Positions 15,427 through 24,100 of a DNA stretch of 27,871 bases are shown piece after piece. The DNA is taken from positions 1 through 27,871 of the forward strand of contig CAMLMI010000017.1 of assembly GCA_946480965.1 (NCBI GenBank), in the 5' to 3' direction. The notes below the pieces were generated by a model. The model worked only from the letters and a program-made list of their open reading frames with translations. It was not told the origin of the DNA and searched no databases. The translations under genes and the position numbers were made by a program. This stretch comes from an uncultured Verrucomicrobiales bacterium (GTDB lineage: Bacteria; Verrucomicrobiota; Verrucomicrobiae; Limisphaerales; CANJSG01). Position 1 is the stretch's first letter; every line of letters starts with the position of its first letter.

Positions 15427-16494
15427 CTACTTCTTCCGCTCGGCCGACCACGGCGATTGGATCGGGTTGCCGTCGAGTTCGGTCGCGGTCATGCCGGAGA
15501 TCTTGCCGTCCTTCACCGTGCCGGTCATGAGGTAGGTCAGGGTGCCGCCGTCGGGGCGGTCGCGTTTCACGGTCCACTTCAGCGTGTCGCCGCTCAGTTC
15601 GCCGTCCTGGATCTCCAGCCAACGGGTTTCGTCGCGCGCGAACCGGCCGGTGATCTTGGTGCCTTCCTGCTTCAACTCGATCAAGCCCGTCACCGGATTG
15701 CCGTCGGGACCGGCCGTGGTCCAGTTCCATTCGCCGTTCAGATCGATCGAGGTCATGGCATGCACCTTGGAGCCGCCGAGGAGCCGCACGAGAGTGTCCT
15801 CCATCGACTCGGCCCAGATGCGGTAGCCCTGCTCCGAGAGGTGCAGGTAGTCGGGCATGATCTCGCGGGGCAGCGTGCCGTCGGCGGCGAGGAACTCGTG
15901 GCCGAAGTCCAGCCAGTGGACCTTGTCGCCATCGGCCAGCTTGCGGATCGTCTGGTTGATCTGGGTGAGCTGGCCGCGCTGGAAGTTGAAGTTCTGTCCG
16001 CGCGGGAAAATGCCGAGGAGCAGGATCTTGGTCTCGGGGAGCTTGCTCCGCAGCGCCTGCACCACCTTCGTGATGCCGGCGACGATGTCGCCCGAGTTGT
16101 TGCGTTCCTCGCCGGAGTTGTTCGTGCCGATCATGAGGATGGCGACCTTGGGCTTGAGCCCGGCGAGGTTGCCGTTCTCGAACCGCCAGAGGAGGTGCTG
16201 GGTCTTGTCGCCGCCGATGCCGATGTTCAGCGCCTTGCGTCCGGCGTAGTAGTGCTCCCAAACCGGTTTGCCCGCGCCTTCCCAGCCCTGGGTGATGGAA
16301 TCGCCGATGAAGAGGATGTCGCAGACGCCGCCGGCGGCTTTGACCCGTTCATTGAGCATCTTGAAACGGTCGGCGGGTCCGCCGGTGCGTTCGGCCGGTT
16401 CGGTGGCGGACTCGACGGCGTGCAGCCGGGACAAACCGAGAAGGCCGACGGCGATGATGGCGACGAGGCGTCTGGGCAGGGCGGGGAGTTGCAT
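15427..16494 (-). CDS. Secreted SGNH/GDSL esterase with C-terminal beta domain
   Basis: A 355-residue exported hydrolase. The signal peptide is MQLPALPRRLVAIIAVGLLG and on to about residue 27 (RLHAVE). The SGNH fold shows all four blocks: FIGDSITQGW with nucleophile Ser66, NIGIGGDKTQ with block-II Gly94, MIGTNNSGE with Asn125, and DYLHLSEQGY with Asp215 and His218. It resembles the platelet-activating-factor acetylhydrolase beta/gamma-like group, whose members include carbohydrate deacetylases. From about residue 250 a separate beta-rich module begins (DLNGEWNWTTAGPDGNPVTG), with repeated strand pattern G-x-ITGRF, GTLTYLMTGTV and KDGKISG; it may bind ligand. The gene follows the GH13 gene by 53 bases on the same strand, so the pair may be an operon acting on an exported polysaccharide. 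A much longer open frame through 18105 is not real beyond the ATG at 16494. Confidence 0.92.
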   Translation of the reverse strand: MQLPALPRRLVAIIAVGLLGLSRLHAVESATEPAERTGGPADRFKMLNERVKAAGGVCDILFIGDSITQGWEGAGKPVWEHYYAGRKALNIGIGGDKTQHLLWRFENGNLAGLKPKVAILMIGTNNSGEERNNSGDIVAGITKVVQALRSKLPETKILLLGIFPRGQNFNFQRGQLTQINQTIRKLADGDKVHWLDFGHEFLAADGTLPREIMPDYLHLSEQGYRIWAESMEDTLVRLLGGSKVHAMTSIDLNGEWNWTTAGPDGNPVTGLIELKQEGTKITGRFARDETRWLEIQDGELSGDTLKWTVKRDRPDGGTLTYLMTGTVKDGKISGMTATELDGNPIQSPWSAERKK

Positions 16495-16547
16495 GGGCGT
16501 ATGAAAGCCGATTCCCGGGCGGCGGCAACTGGGGATTGTGGTTCCGT

Positions 16548-18344
16548 CTATGGCGAAACCCACACGCGGTAGCCGTGGGCGGGAATGGTCGCGAACTCTT
16601 CCGGCTGGTTCGCGCCGCTGAGGTCTTTGGTTCCGGCGGGGAGGCCGATCATGGGCCAGGTCAGCCGCGTTTCCTCGGTGCCGGAATTGAACGCCGCCCT
16701 TACCTGCGAATCGCCGAGACGACGGACGAAGAGCAGGACGCGGGGGGCGGAGTTGGTGGAGATCGGCTCGAACGAGCCCCGCCGGAGCACGGGCAGCCGG
16801 TGCCGCAGCGCGATCCACTCGCGGTAGAAACGGAACATCTCTTCGTCGAACCGGACCGGATCGGCCGGACGTTCGACGCCGAAGGGATGGGCGGTCTCGG
16901 TGGCGTATTCGAGATCGGGCCAGACCATCGGCTTGCGGCAGTCCGGATCGTCCGCGCCCCACATCCCGGCTTCGTCGCCGTAGTAGAGATACGGCGTGCC
17001 GGGCAGGAGAAACTGGAGCACGACCATCTGCTTCCAGCGCTGCTTCTCGGCGGCGTGCGGCGCACGCACGAGATAGTCCCGGTGGTCCTGCACGCCCGCA
17101 CCGTGGTCTTGGCGTAAGCGCGGATTCACAACGGCGGAGCCGATGCGCGAGGTGTCGTGCGTGGCGAAGATGTTCTGGAGATCGAGCCAACTGTCGAAGC
17201 CCACATCGCGCTGAAGCGCCGTCGTGCGTTCGATGAACGCCTGCGCCGAGATGCCGTTGGGTTCGTTGAGGAACTGGTAGATCGCATCGCCCAGCCGGTA
17301 GTTCATCACGCCGTCGAACGCCCCGTCCAACCACGGGCGGGCGTTGCGGAAGGTGAATTGGTCGAAGTTCTCCCACCAGATCTCGCCGGTCAGATATGCA
17401 TCGGGATTGATCGCCTTCACCCAACCGCGGAACTCCCTCCAAAAGCCCATCGGCACCTCCGCCGCGACGTCGAGCCGCCAGCCGTCGATGCCGTCCGCCG
17501 GATTGCCGTCGCCGTTCGGATCCATCCAGCGGCGCACCACGGCATGAAGATGGGCGCGGACGTCCGCGTGCAGGTTCGTTTCGTCGCGGTTGAACTGCGG
17601 CAGGTCCTTGATGCCGACCCAGCCTTGATAGTCGAACTCGTCGCGCGGCGTGGCGGGATCGTCCCAGCGTTTGATCTGGAACCACGCGGCGAAGCGGCTG
17701 CCCGGGCCTTCGCGTTTGGCGCGTTGCAGGGCCCAGAAGGGAATGCCCACGTGGTTGAAGACACCGTCGATGACAACACGCATTTTCCGGCGATGGGCTT
17801 CGTCGAGCAGCTTGAGGAAGAGGCGATCGGCTGAGGTCCATTTCCAGGTCGCGGGGTTGGCCGGGTCTTCCTCGGCCATGATCCGCGCATCGCCAACGGG
17901 ATCTGGACCGAAGTGGCGGTCGATGTGGTGGTAGGCGGTTGCGCCGTATTTGTGGGAGGATGGGGAGTCGAAGACCGGGTTCAGGTAGAGCGCGTTGACG
18001 CCGAGCTGCTGGAGATGGTCGAGGCGGTCGAGGATGCCTTGGAGATCGCCGCCGTAGCGACGGAGCTGAGCGTGGTGATAGAAGCCCTTGCCGTCCTTTT
18101 CCCAAGGCTGGAGTTCATACCAGTCGCTGGTCCAGGGCGAGACCTGCCAATTCGTCGGTGAACTGTAGGGCCAGGTGCCGGCGAGGCTCTCTCGGGTGGG
18201 ATCGTTCCTGGGGTCGCCGTTGCGGAAACGTTCGGGAAAAATCTGATACCAGACGGCGTCGGCAAACCAGTTCGTGGCCGCTTGGGCCGGAGCCGAAACG
18301 ACGAGCAGGAACGCCAGCAGTGCGCTGTGCAGGAGACGGGGCAT
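16548..18344 (-). CDS. Secreted GH13 alpha-amylase / neopullulanase-type enzyme
   Basis: A 598-residue glycoside hydrolase of family 13. The signal peptide is MPRLLHSALLAFLLVVSAPA, cut near residue 23 (AQA-A), so it is exported. The (beta/alpha)8 barrel shows conserved region I DGVFNH (193-198), region II GWRLDVA with nucleophile Asp292, region III TGEIWWE with acid/base Glu321, and region IV FATHD with stabiliser Asp397. The segment YYGDEAGMWGADDPDCRKPM resembles neopullulanase and cyclomaltodextrinase enzymes. A small C-terminal beta domain ends at GYRVWVSP. It would cleave alpha-1,4 glucans such as starch or pullulan in the periplasm or outside the cell. ATG at 18344 puts the signal peptide at the true N-terminus; the upstream open frame runs into a palindromic repeat. 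It precedes the SGNH esterase in the same direction. Confidence 0.95.
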   Translation of the reverse strand: MPRLLHSALLAFLLVVSAPAQAATNWFADAVWYQIFPERFRNGDPRNDPTRESLAGTWPYSSPTNWQVSPWTSDWYELQPWEKDGKGFYHHAQLRRYGGDLQGILDRLDHLQQLGVNALYLNPVFDSPSSHKYGATAYHHIDRHFGPDPVGDARIMAEEDPANPATWKWTSADRLFLKLLDEAHRRKMRVVIDGVFNHVGIPFWALQRAKREGPGSRFAAWFQIKRWDDPATPRDEFDYQGWVGIKDLPQFNRDETNLHADVRAHLHAVVRRWMDPNGDGNPADGIDGWRLDVAAEVPMGFWREFRGWVKAINPDAYLTGEIWWENFDQFTFRNARPWLDGAFDGVMNYRLGDAIYQFLNEPNGISAQAFIERTTALQRDVGFDSWLDLQNIFATHDTSRIGSAVVNPRLRQDHGAGVQDHRDYLVRAPHAAEKQRWKQMVVLQFLLPGTPYLYYGDEAGMWGADDPDCRKPMVWPDLEYATETAHPFGVERPADPVRFDEEMFRFYREWIALRHRLPVLRRGSFEPISTNSAPRVLLFVRRLGDSQVRAAFNSGTEETRLTWPMIGLPAGTKDLSGANQPEEFATIPAHGYRVWVSP

Positions 18345-18385
18345 GGGCGTTAGCCTAGGACGGATGAGCGGGGACACGCCAGAGC

Positions 18386-18488
18386 GCCGTAGCGCCGACG
18401 TCCCGTCGGCCGGGCCGCAAGTGTCGCGCTTGCGGGGGCGTTCTTTGGTCGAGGTTCGTCCTCGCCGACAGGATGTCGGCGCTACGGC
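18386..18488. repeat. Inverted repeat between GH13 and PPK2 genes
   Basis: The left arm (18386-18410, GCCGTAGCGCCGACGTCCCG then TCGGC) and the right arm (18464-18488) are complementary at 23 of 25 positions, separated by 53 bases that include a small CAAG...CTTG hairpin. It sits in the divergent promoter gap. Such GTAGCGCCGACxTCCxGTCGGC palindromes look like the interspersed repeats seen in verrucomicrobial and planctomycete genomes; that comparison is from memory. Confidence 0.8.
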
Positions 18489-18610
18489 CACCGGGACGGT
18501 TGCGACACGGCCAGCCGGAGGCTTGCGCTGCGAGGGTCCCATCCTCCGTCACGGAGATTTTTCCAAGCGAGGACTGGCCCCGGCGCGGGGAGCGTGGCTA
18601 CGGTCGCGCC

Positions 18611-20083
18611 ATGTTCCACGTGCACAAGGGCGGGGGCCGGCCGGTCTCCAAGGAACGCTTCGACGCCGAACTGGAGCCGCTCGGGGCGCGGCTGCTGAAG
18701 GCGCAGTTCGACCTCAAGACCTCGGGCCGCCGCGTCGTGATCGTCGTCGCGGGCATCGAGGGCGCGGGCAAGGGCGAGGTCGTCTGGCAGATCAACCAGT
18801 GGCTCGACCCGCGCGGCATCGAGACCCACGGCAGCTTCTTCCAGTCGGACCATCCCGACGGACATCCACCCCACTTCCGCCACAACCTGCACCTGCCCGC
18901 CCGCGGCCGCGTGGCCGTGCTCTTCGGCGCGTGGTATTCCGATCTCCTGCTGGGCCGGCTGAACGGCGACCTCAAACGCGCCGGGTTCGAGGAACGGCTC
19001 GCGGCCACGCGGCGGCACGAGCACATGTTGGCCGCCGACGGCACGGTCTTCCTCAAGCTCTGGTTCCACATCTCCCGCAAGACGGTGAAGAAGCGGCTCA
19101 AGGACCTCTCGGCCAATCCCGAGCTGCACCTCACGCTCCTCCCCGTCGGCCGGAATCTCGTCGAGCGCCACGAAGAGGTCTCGGAGCTGGCCGACGAGAT
19201 GATGCGCCACACCCATGCGCCGGAAGCCCCGTGGCATTTCATCGACGCCACCGACCCGGCCAAGCGCAGCCTGACCGTCGCGCGCCTGCTGCTCGACACG
19301 CTGCAGCGCGCCTCCAGCCGCGCCAAGGTCCGCGAGACGCGCCGCGCCGCGCGGTTCCGCTTCACCGAGAAGGATTTCCTCTCGCCCGCCGACCAGTCCG
19401 TCGTGCTGGAGAAGGCCGACTACAACGAGAAGCTCGAGAAGCTCCAGGCCCGCCTGCTGAAGCTCGCGTGGAAGCAGTTCGAGAAGAAGCGCACCTGCCT
19501 GCTCGTCTTCGAGGGCTGGGACGCGGCGGGCAAGGGCGGCGCCATCCGGCGCGTGACCCGGGCGCTCGATCCCCGGCTCTACCAGGTCGTGGGCTTCGCC
19601 GCGCCGACCGCCGAGGAGAAGGCCCAGCACTACCTCTGGCGTTTCTGGCGGCATCTGCCCCCGGCCGGATTGACCGGCATCTTCGACCGTTCCCACTACG
19701 GCCGGGTGCTCGTCGAGCGCGTCGAGGGCTTCGCCCAGCCCCGCGAATGGCAGCGCGCCTACGGCGAGATCAACGATTTCGAGGCCCAGCTGGTGGAAGG
19801 CGGGTTCGTGCTGCGGAAGTTCTGGCTCCACATCAGCCCCGAGGAACAGCTCCGGCGCTTCAAGGCCCGCGAACGCACCCCGAGCAAACGCTACAAGATC
19901 ACCCAGGAGGACTGGCGGAACCGCGCGAAATGGAAGCCCTACGAGGCCGCGGTCAACGACATGGTCGCCCACACGCATCGCCCGCACGCCCCGTGGACCA
20001 TCGTGGCCGCGAACGACAAACGCAGCGCCCGGCTCACCGTGCTCAAGACCGTGGTCGAGGCCCTGGAGGAAGCGCTGGATTGA
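18611..20083 (+). CDS. Two-domain polyphosphate kinase 2 (polyphosphate:AMP phosphotransferase)
   Basis: A 490-residue protein made of two PPK2 domains, as in class II PPK2 (PAP), which uses polyphosphate to phosphorylate AMP to ADP in the cytosol. Domain 1 (about residues 15-235) has a P-loop GIEGAGKGE (48-56), but the position of the catalytic DRS motif reads FGAWYSD (105-111). Domain 2 (about 270-490) has EGWDAAGKGGAIRR (301-314), the catalytic FDRSHYGRVLVER (358-370) and the lid-type region RTPSKRYKIT. Thus domain 2 is expected to be the active one and domain 1 structural, the pattern known for this class. ATG at 18611 is chosen because upstream codons cross the palindromic repeat and have no family resemblance. 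It converges with the DUF58 gene, with only 42 bases between the stops. Confidence 0.94.
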   Translation: MFHVHKGGGRPVSKERFDAELEPLGARLLKAQFDLKTSGRRVVIVVAGIEGAGKGEVVWQINQWLDPRGIETHGSFFQSDHPDGHPPHFRHNLHLPARGRVAVLFGAWYSDLLLGRLNGDLKRAGFEERLAATRRHEHMLAADGTVFLKLWFHISRKTVKKRLKDLSANPELHLTLLPVGRNLVERHEEVSELADEMMRHTHAPEAPWHFIDATDPAKRSLTVARLLLDTLQRASSRAKVRETRRAARFRFTEKDFLSPADQSVVLEKADYNEKLEKLQARLLKLAWKQFEKKRTCLLVFEGWDAAGKGGAIRRVTRALDPRLYQVVGFAAPTAEEKAQHYLWRFWRHLPPAGLTGIFDRSHYGRVLVERVEGFAQPREWQRAYGEINDFEAQLVEGGFVLRKFWLHISPEEQLRRFKARERTPSKRYKITQEDWRNRAKWKPYEAAVNDMVAHTHRPHAPWTIVAANDKRSARLTVLKTVVEALEEALD

Positions 20084-20125
20084 AGGGGGATTCGGGCGGG
20101 GACGGTGGCGTCCGCGCCTGCGGGA

Positions 20126-21049
20126 TCAGCCCCAGATCTCGGAGGCGCGGAGCTGTTTCAGGAGCAGCTCGTTCAACGAGGTGTCCGAGCCCACGGAGAA
20201 GAAGCTGATGCCCCGACCGGAGCAGAATTCCTTCAGCCGTTGCCGGAACTTCTCGACCGTCTGCCGGTAGGCCTTCAGCCGGAACTTCCCGAACGTCACC
20301 TCCTGCGTGTGGCCCGATTCGCTGTCCACCAGCCGCAGGTCGCCGAAGCTCGACGGGTCCAGCTCTTCCCGCGCGAGGATCTGGATGGCGTTCACCTGGA
20401 AGCCGCGTCCCACCAGCGCATTCAATCCGTCCTCGTAGCCGGCAGGATCGAGGAAATCGCTGAGGACTATGGCGACTCCCGCCTGTCGGGCCTCCATCGC
20501 GCCGCGCCGGAGACAGTCGTTGAAGGACGCCGTGCCGCCCACGCGCAACCGGGCCAAGTGGTTGAAATATTGCAGCGAGGATTTCTTGCCGCGCATGGAG
20601 CGCAGCGCACCCCGGGCGTTCAGCTCGGCGGTTGCGGCCTCGGATGTTTCGGTGGCGCCGTTGAGCGCGGGGAAAGGCACCACGGCCACGCGGTCGAAGC
20701 CGCAGAGCGCCACGTAGCCGACGGCGGCCGCGATCTGCCGGGCGAAGTCGAACTTCGACGGTTCGCCGAATCCCATCGATTCGCTGGCGTCGAGGAAGAT
20801 GCGGACCGGCAGCTCGCGCTCCTCCTCGTAGAGCTTCAGGAAAAGCCGGTCGAGCCGGCCGAAGAGGTTCCAGTCGAGGTAGCGGAGATCGTCGCCGGAG
20901 ACGTAGTTGCGGTAGTCGGCGAACTCCACGGACTGGCCGCGGGCCTTGCTGCGGCGCTCGCCCTTGGCCGAGCTCTTGGCGCGACGGGCCGCGAGCAATT
21001 GGAACTGTTCCAGCCTCCGCAGCAGGTCCGGGGTCAACAGGGCACTCAT
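20126..21049 (-). CDS. DUF58 family protein (von Willebrand A-like)
   Basis: A 307-residue soluble protein. The DUF58 signature is in the first third: GERRSKARGQSVEFADYRNY, then VSGDDLRYLDWNLFGRLDRLFLK. A vWA-like metal-site motif DASESM follows (residues 87-92, DxSxS form), then IVLSDFLDP near the second half, consistent with a Rossmann-type vWA fold. Partner genes of DUF58 proteins are usually a MoxR AAA+ ATPase and vWA/BatA-type membrane proteins, thought to act in metal insertion or folding of other proteins; none is found beside it here. On the 5' side, 62 bases away, is the stop of the giant exported protein. The ATG at 21049 (MSALLTPDLLRRL) gives the usual family N-terminus; the frame is open further upstream. 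Confidence 0.9.
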   Translation of the reverse strand: MSALLTPDLLRRLEQFQLLAARRAKSSAKGERRSKARGQSVEFADYRNYVSGDDLRYLDWNLFGRLDRLFLKLYEEERELPVRIFLDASESMGFGEPSKFDFARQIAAAVGYVALCGFDRVAVVPFPALNGATETSEAATAELNARGALRSMRGKKSSLQYFNHLARLRVGGTASFNDCLRRGAMEARQAGVAIVLSDFLDPAGYEDGLNALVGRGFQVNAIQILAREELDPSSFGDLRLVDSESGHTQEVTFGKFRLKAYRQTVEKFRQRLKEFCSGRGISFFSVGSDTSLNELLLKQLRASEIWG

Positions 21050-21111
21050 GGCGTTGGCCCAACGATGGCGGAAGAACGGGCGGAGGCGAGCAGAACCTTC
21101 CGCCCTCCGCT

Positions 21112-24100
21112 TCACTCCACCGCCTGGTAGAACCGACCGGTCTCGGTCGGATCGAGGTTCCATTGGAGGAACCGTCCCGGGAGCACGACGTTGGTGAGCG
21201 TCTGCCACGAGGCGTCGGCGGGAACGGAGAGGCCGCTTTCGACGGCGTAGGTGCGGCCGGGATGGCCGTAGAGGCTGAGCACCGGGGCCAACGGATTCTC
21301 CAGCAGCAGCACGGGTTCGCGGTTCACCACCACCACATGGCCGACTCCGATCTGGGCGTCCGTGAAGGCGGTGGCATTGACGCCGATGGCCAACGGGTCC
21401 AGAGGCCGGACGACGGTGACGCTCGACGGGCCATTGCTGGAGGCGAGGAAGCCGAGGCGTCCGATCGCGCGGTCGATGGTCACGGGCACGGCTCCGTCGA
21501 GCAGCAGGCGAACGGTGGAGTTGGCCGCGTCGATCGGCGTCAGGGTGTTGCCGACGACTTCGGGCGCGAGGCCCAGCAGCGAGAGGTTCGTCAGGGCGGA
21601 GGTGCTGAGGTTCAAGGAGAACTCCAGCTCGGTGATCGCCAGATCGGTGCGGAGGCGGAGCGGCACGGAATTGCTCTCGCCGCCGAAGACGTTGGTGGAA
21701 CCGACCGCGAGGATGAAGTCCGCCGCCGTGTCACGAACGACGATGTCGAAGCTCGCGCTGTTGGTAAGGCGCGGCGACCCGTTGTCGATCGCGAGGAGCG
21801 TGACGCGGTTGGTGCTCGGGCCGGCCGAAAAGCCCGGGCGCCAGGTGAAGATGCCGGAGACCGACCCGATGGCCGCGCCTACCGGCGCGCCGTCCGCCAG
21901 CGCGTAGGTGATGGCGTTGGCCGGGAGGTCGGGATCGGTGGCGGTGGCGAGGAAGACGAAGTTCGAGCCTTCCGAGATCCGCACATTGGGAATGGCGGCG
22001 AAAACGGGCGCCTGGTTCACCTCGCGGACCACAACCGTCACGGACGTGGTGGCGGACAAGGAGGGGAAGCCGCTGTCGGTCACGCGCACCTGGACGACGT
22101 TCGTCGCCGGGCCGGTGCCTTCGCTGGTGGCGAAGGTGAGGCGGCCGTTGGCCGGATTGATCGTCAGGCCGGAGGGAATGGTTCCCACCGTGGCGAAGGT
22201 CAGCGTCTGGGCCGGCACATCCGCGTCGGTCGCGGTGGGCAGTCCGGTGAGCACGGAACCTTCGTTGCCGGCGATGTCGGCCGGATAGGCAATGGTCGGC
22301 GCGGCGTTGACCTGTGACGCAATGGTCTGGGTGTCGGCCGAGGTCGGGGCGGCTTCCTGGTTGCCGGCGGCGTCGGTCGCTCGGCTGAAGAACGCGTAGG
22401 TCTTGCCGGGTTCGCCGACGAAGACCGCGCCATTGGCCGTGGTTTGGGCCAGCCAGTTGGTGAAGCCCGAGCCGTTCACAGAGACGAACACGTCGAAGAA
22501 CGCGACGCCGGTGCCGTTGGTGCCGTCGTTGCCGCCCCAGAACACGGTGAAGCCAAGCGGGCTGGTCGCCGGCAGGGCGGTCACGCTGCTGGTCGGCGCG
22601 GTCACGTCGGCCGCCGTGGCGGCGGGTTCATAGACCAGCGTGTAGGTTTTCGTGCCGGCGGACGCGTTGAGGTCCAGCAGATGTAGGATGTTTTCCCGGC
22701 GCGGACGGAAGCCGAAGCCGATGAAGGTGCGATCGGTGCGCCAGACGTTGGTCTCCACGCCCACCGACGTGTTGTCCGCGCGGCGCGCTTCCTTCAGGCG
22801 GAAGCGGGCATCGGCCGGATCGGGCAGGCGCACGTAGCTCCAGCCCGCGCCGAGATCGGCGGTCAGCTGGACCGTCAGGTTGTTGGCCGAAACGGTGCCG
22901 TTGAACGAGCCGTTGGTCACGGTGGCGACCGGGGCGTTCGAGCCGTGGCTGAACCACAGCGTATCCGGGTAGTCCCGCAGATCGGGCACGTCGTTGGCCA
23001 GGAAGTCGGGCAACCCGTCCTCCAGCGAACGGTCCGCCTGGACCATGCGGATCATCTCGTGGATCTCCAACCGGTCGATCAGCGACAGGCGGGCGTCGCC
23101 GAGTCCGTCCACGTGTTCGAACGACGCGGAGTAGTCGGTGAAGAGCCCCTGCAACGAGCTCTTGAAGAGCCAGCGGCCGACCTTGCGCGCGCCGGGGGCG
23201 ATGTCGCCGAAGTTCGCGGTCAGCGAAGGGCTCAGGCCCTGGCCGGCGACCTCGGTGGCGATGATCTCGAAGTTCACCAACAGGCCCTTCTCGTTGTCCA
23301 CGATGGTGGGCTGGCCGGAGGTAATGCGGAAGTTGCGGGCATCGCCGAAGCCTTCATTGGCGATGAGGATGCCGAGCGAGAACGGCTCGGAAGGTTCCAC
23401 CTCGTCGGTGAACGGATCGTCGCTCACGACGTCGCGCTGGTGGAAGTATTGCACCAGCAGGCTGGGCGACGGCAGCACAGTGATCATGGCCTGTTCCAAC
23501 GGCACGGTGATGAGCACGCCTTCCTGGCGATAGCGGAGGGTTCCGCTGACGAAGTGCTGCTTGGGCGCGGTGGGCGCGGCTTCGGGGGCGGGCACCAGGA
23601 CCCAGGTGGCTTTGCCGGTGGAGCCGGCGAGCACGATGCCGTTGCTGCTCACCGAGGTGATTCCGTTCAGCTCGGGCGCGCGGAGCTGGAAGGCGGAGGT
23701 GGTGTCGTTGCCGTCGATGTCGGTCACGCGGAGGGTGACGGAGATGTCTTCCAGGGAGGTCTCCAGTCCGTTCTCCAGTTCCAGCGTGGCGCGGAACGCG
23801 TCGCGGGAGAGGACGGCCTGCTGTTCGAGACGCAGGCGGACCTGGGCGCAGATGCCGCCGGTGCCGTTTCGGAGAATGTCGATCAACTCGCGGCGGGTGG
23901 TGTTGTAGGCGTCGCTCAGGTTCTGGAAGCCCTCGGCCCGGGCGGCGACCGTGGCCTCGTGGGCCGCGCGGTAGAGCCGGACGTGGGTTTCCGGAGAGAG
24001 GAAGTCGGTGCTCTGGCCGGCGGGGACATTGGTCACCGAGAGGATGCCGGCGGTCCAGTAGTCCACGCTGCGGTTCCAGCGCTCGACCAGCCGGTTCACT

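Noticed and set aside
15427..18105. 892-codon minus-strand open frame suggesting a fusion protein
   Set aside because: Only the part from 16494 down is the SGNH esterase; the remainder is an out-of-frame reading of the GH13 gene.
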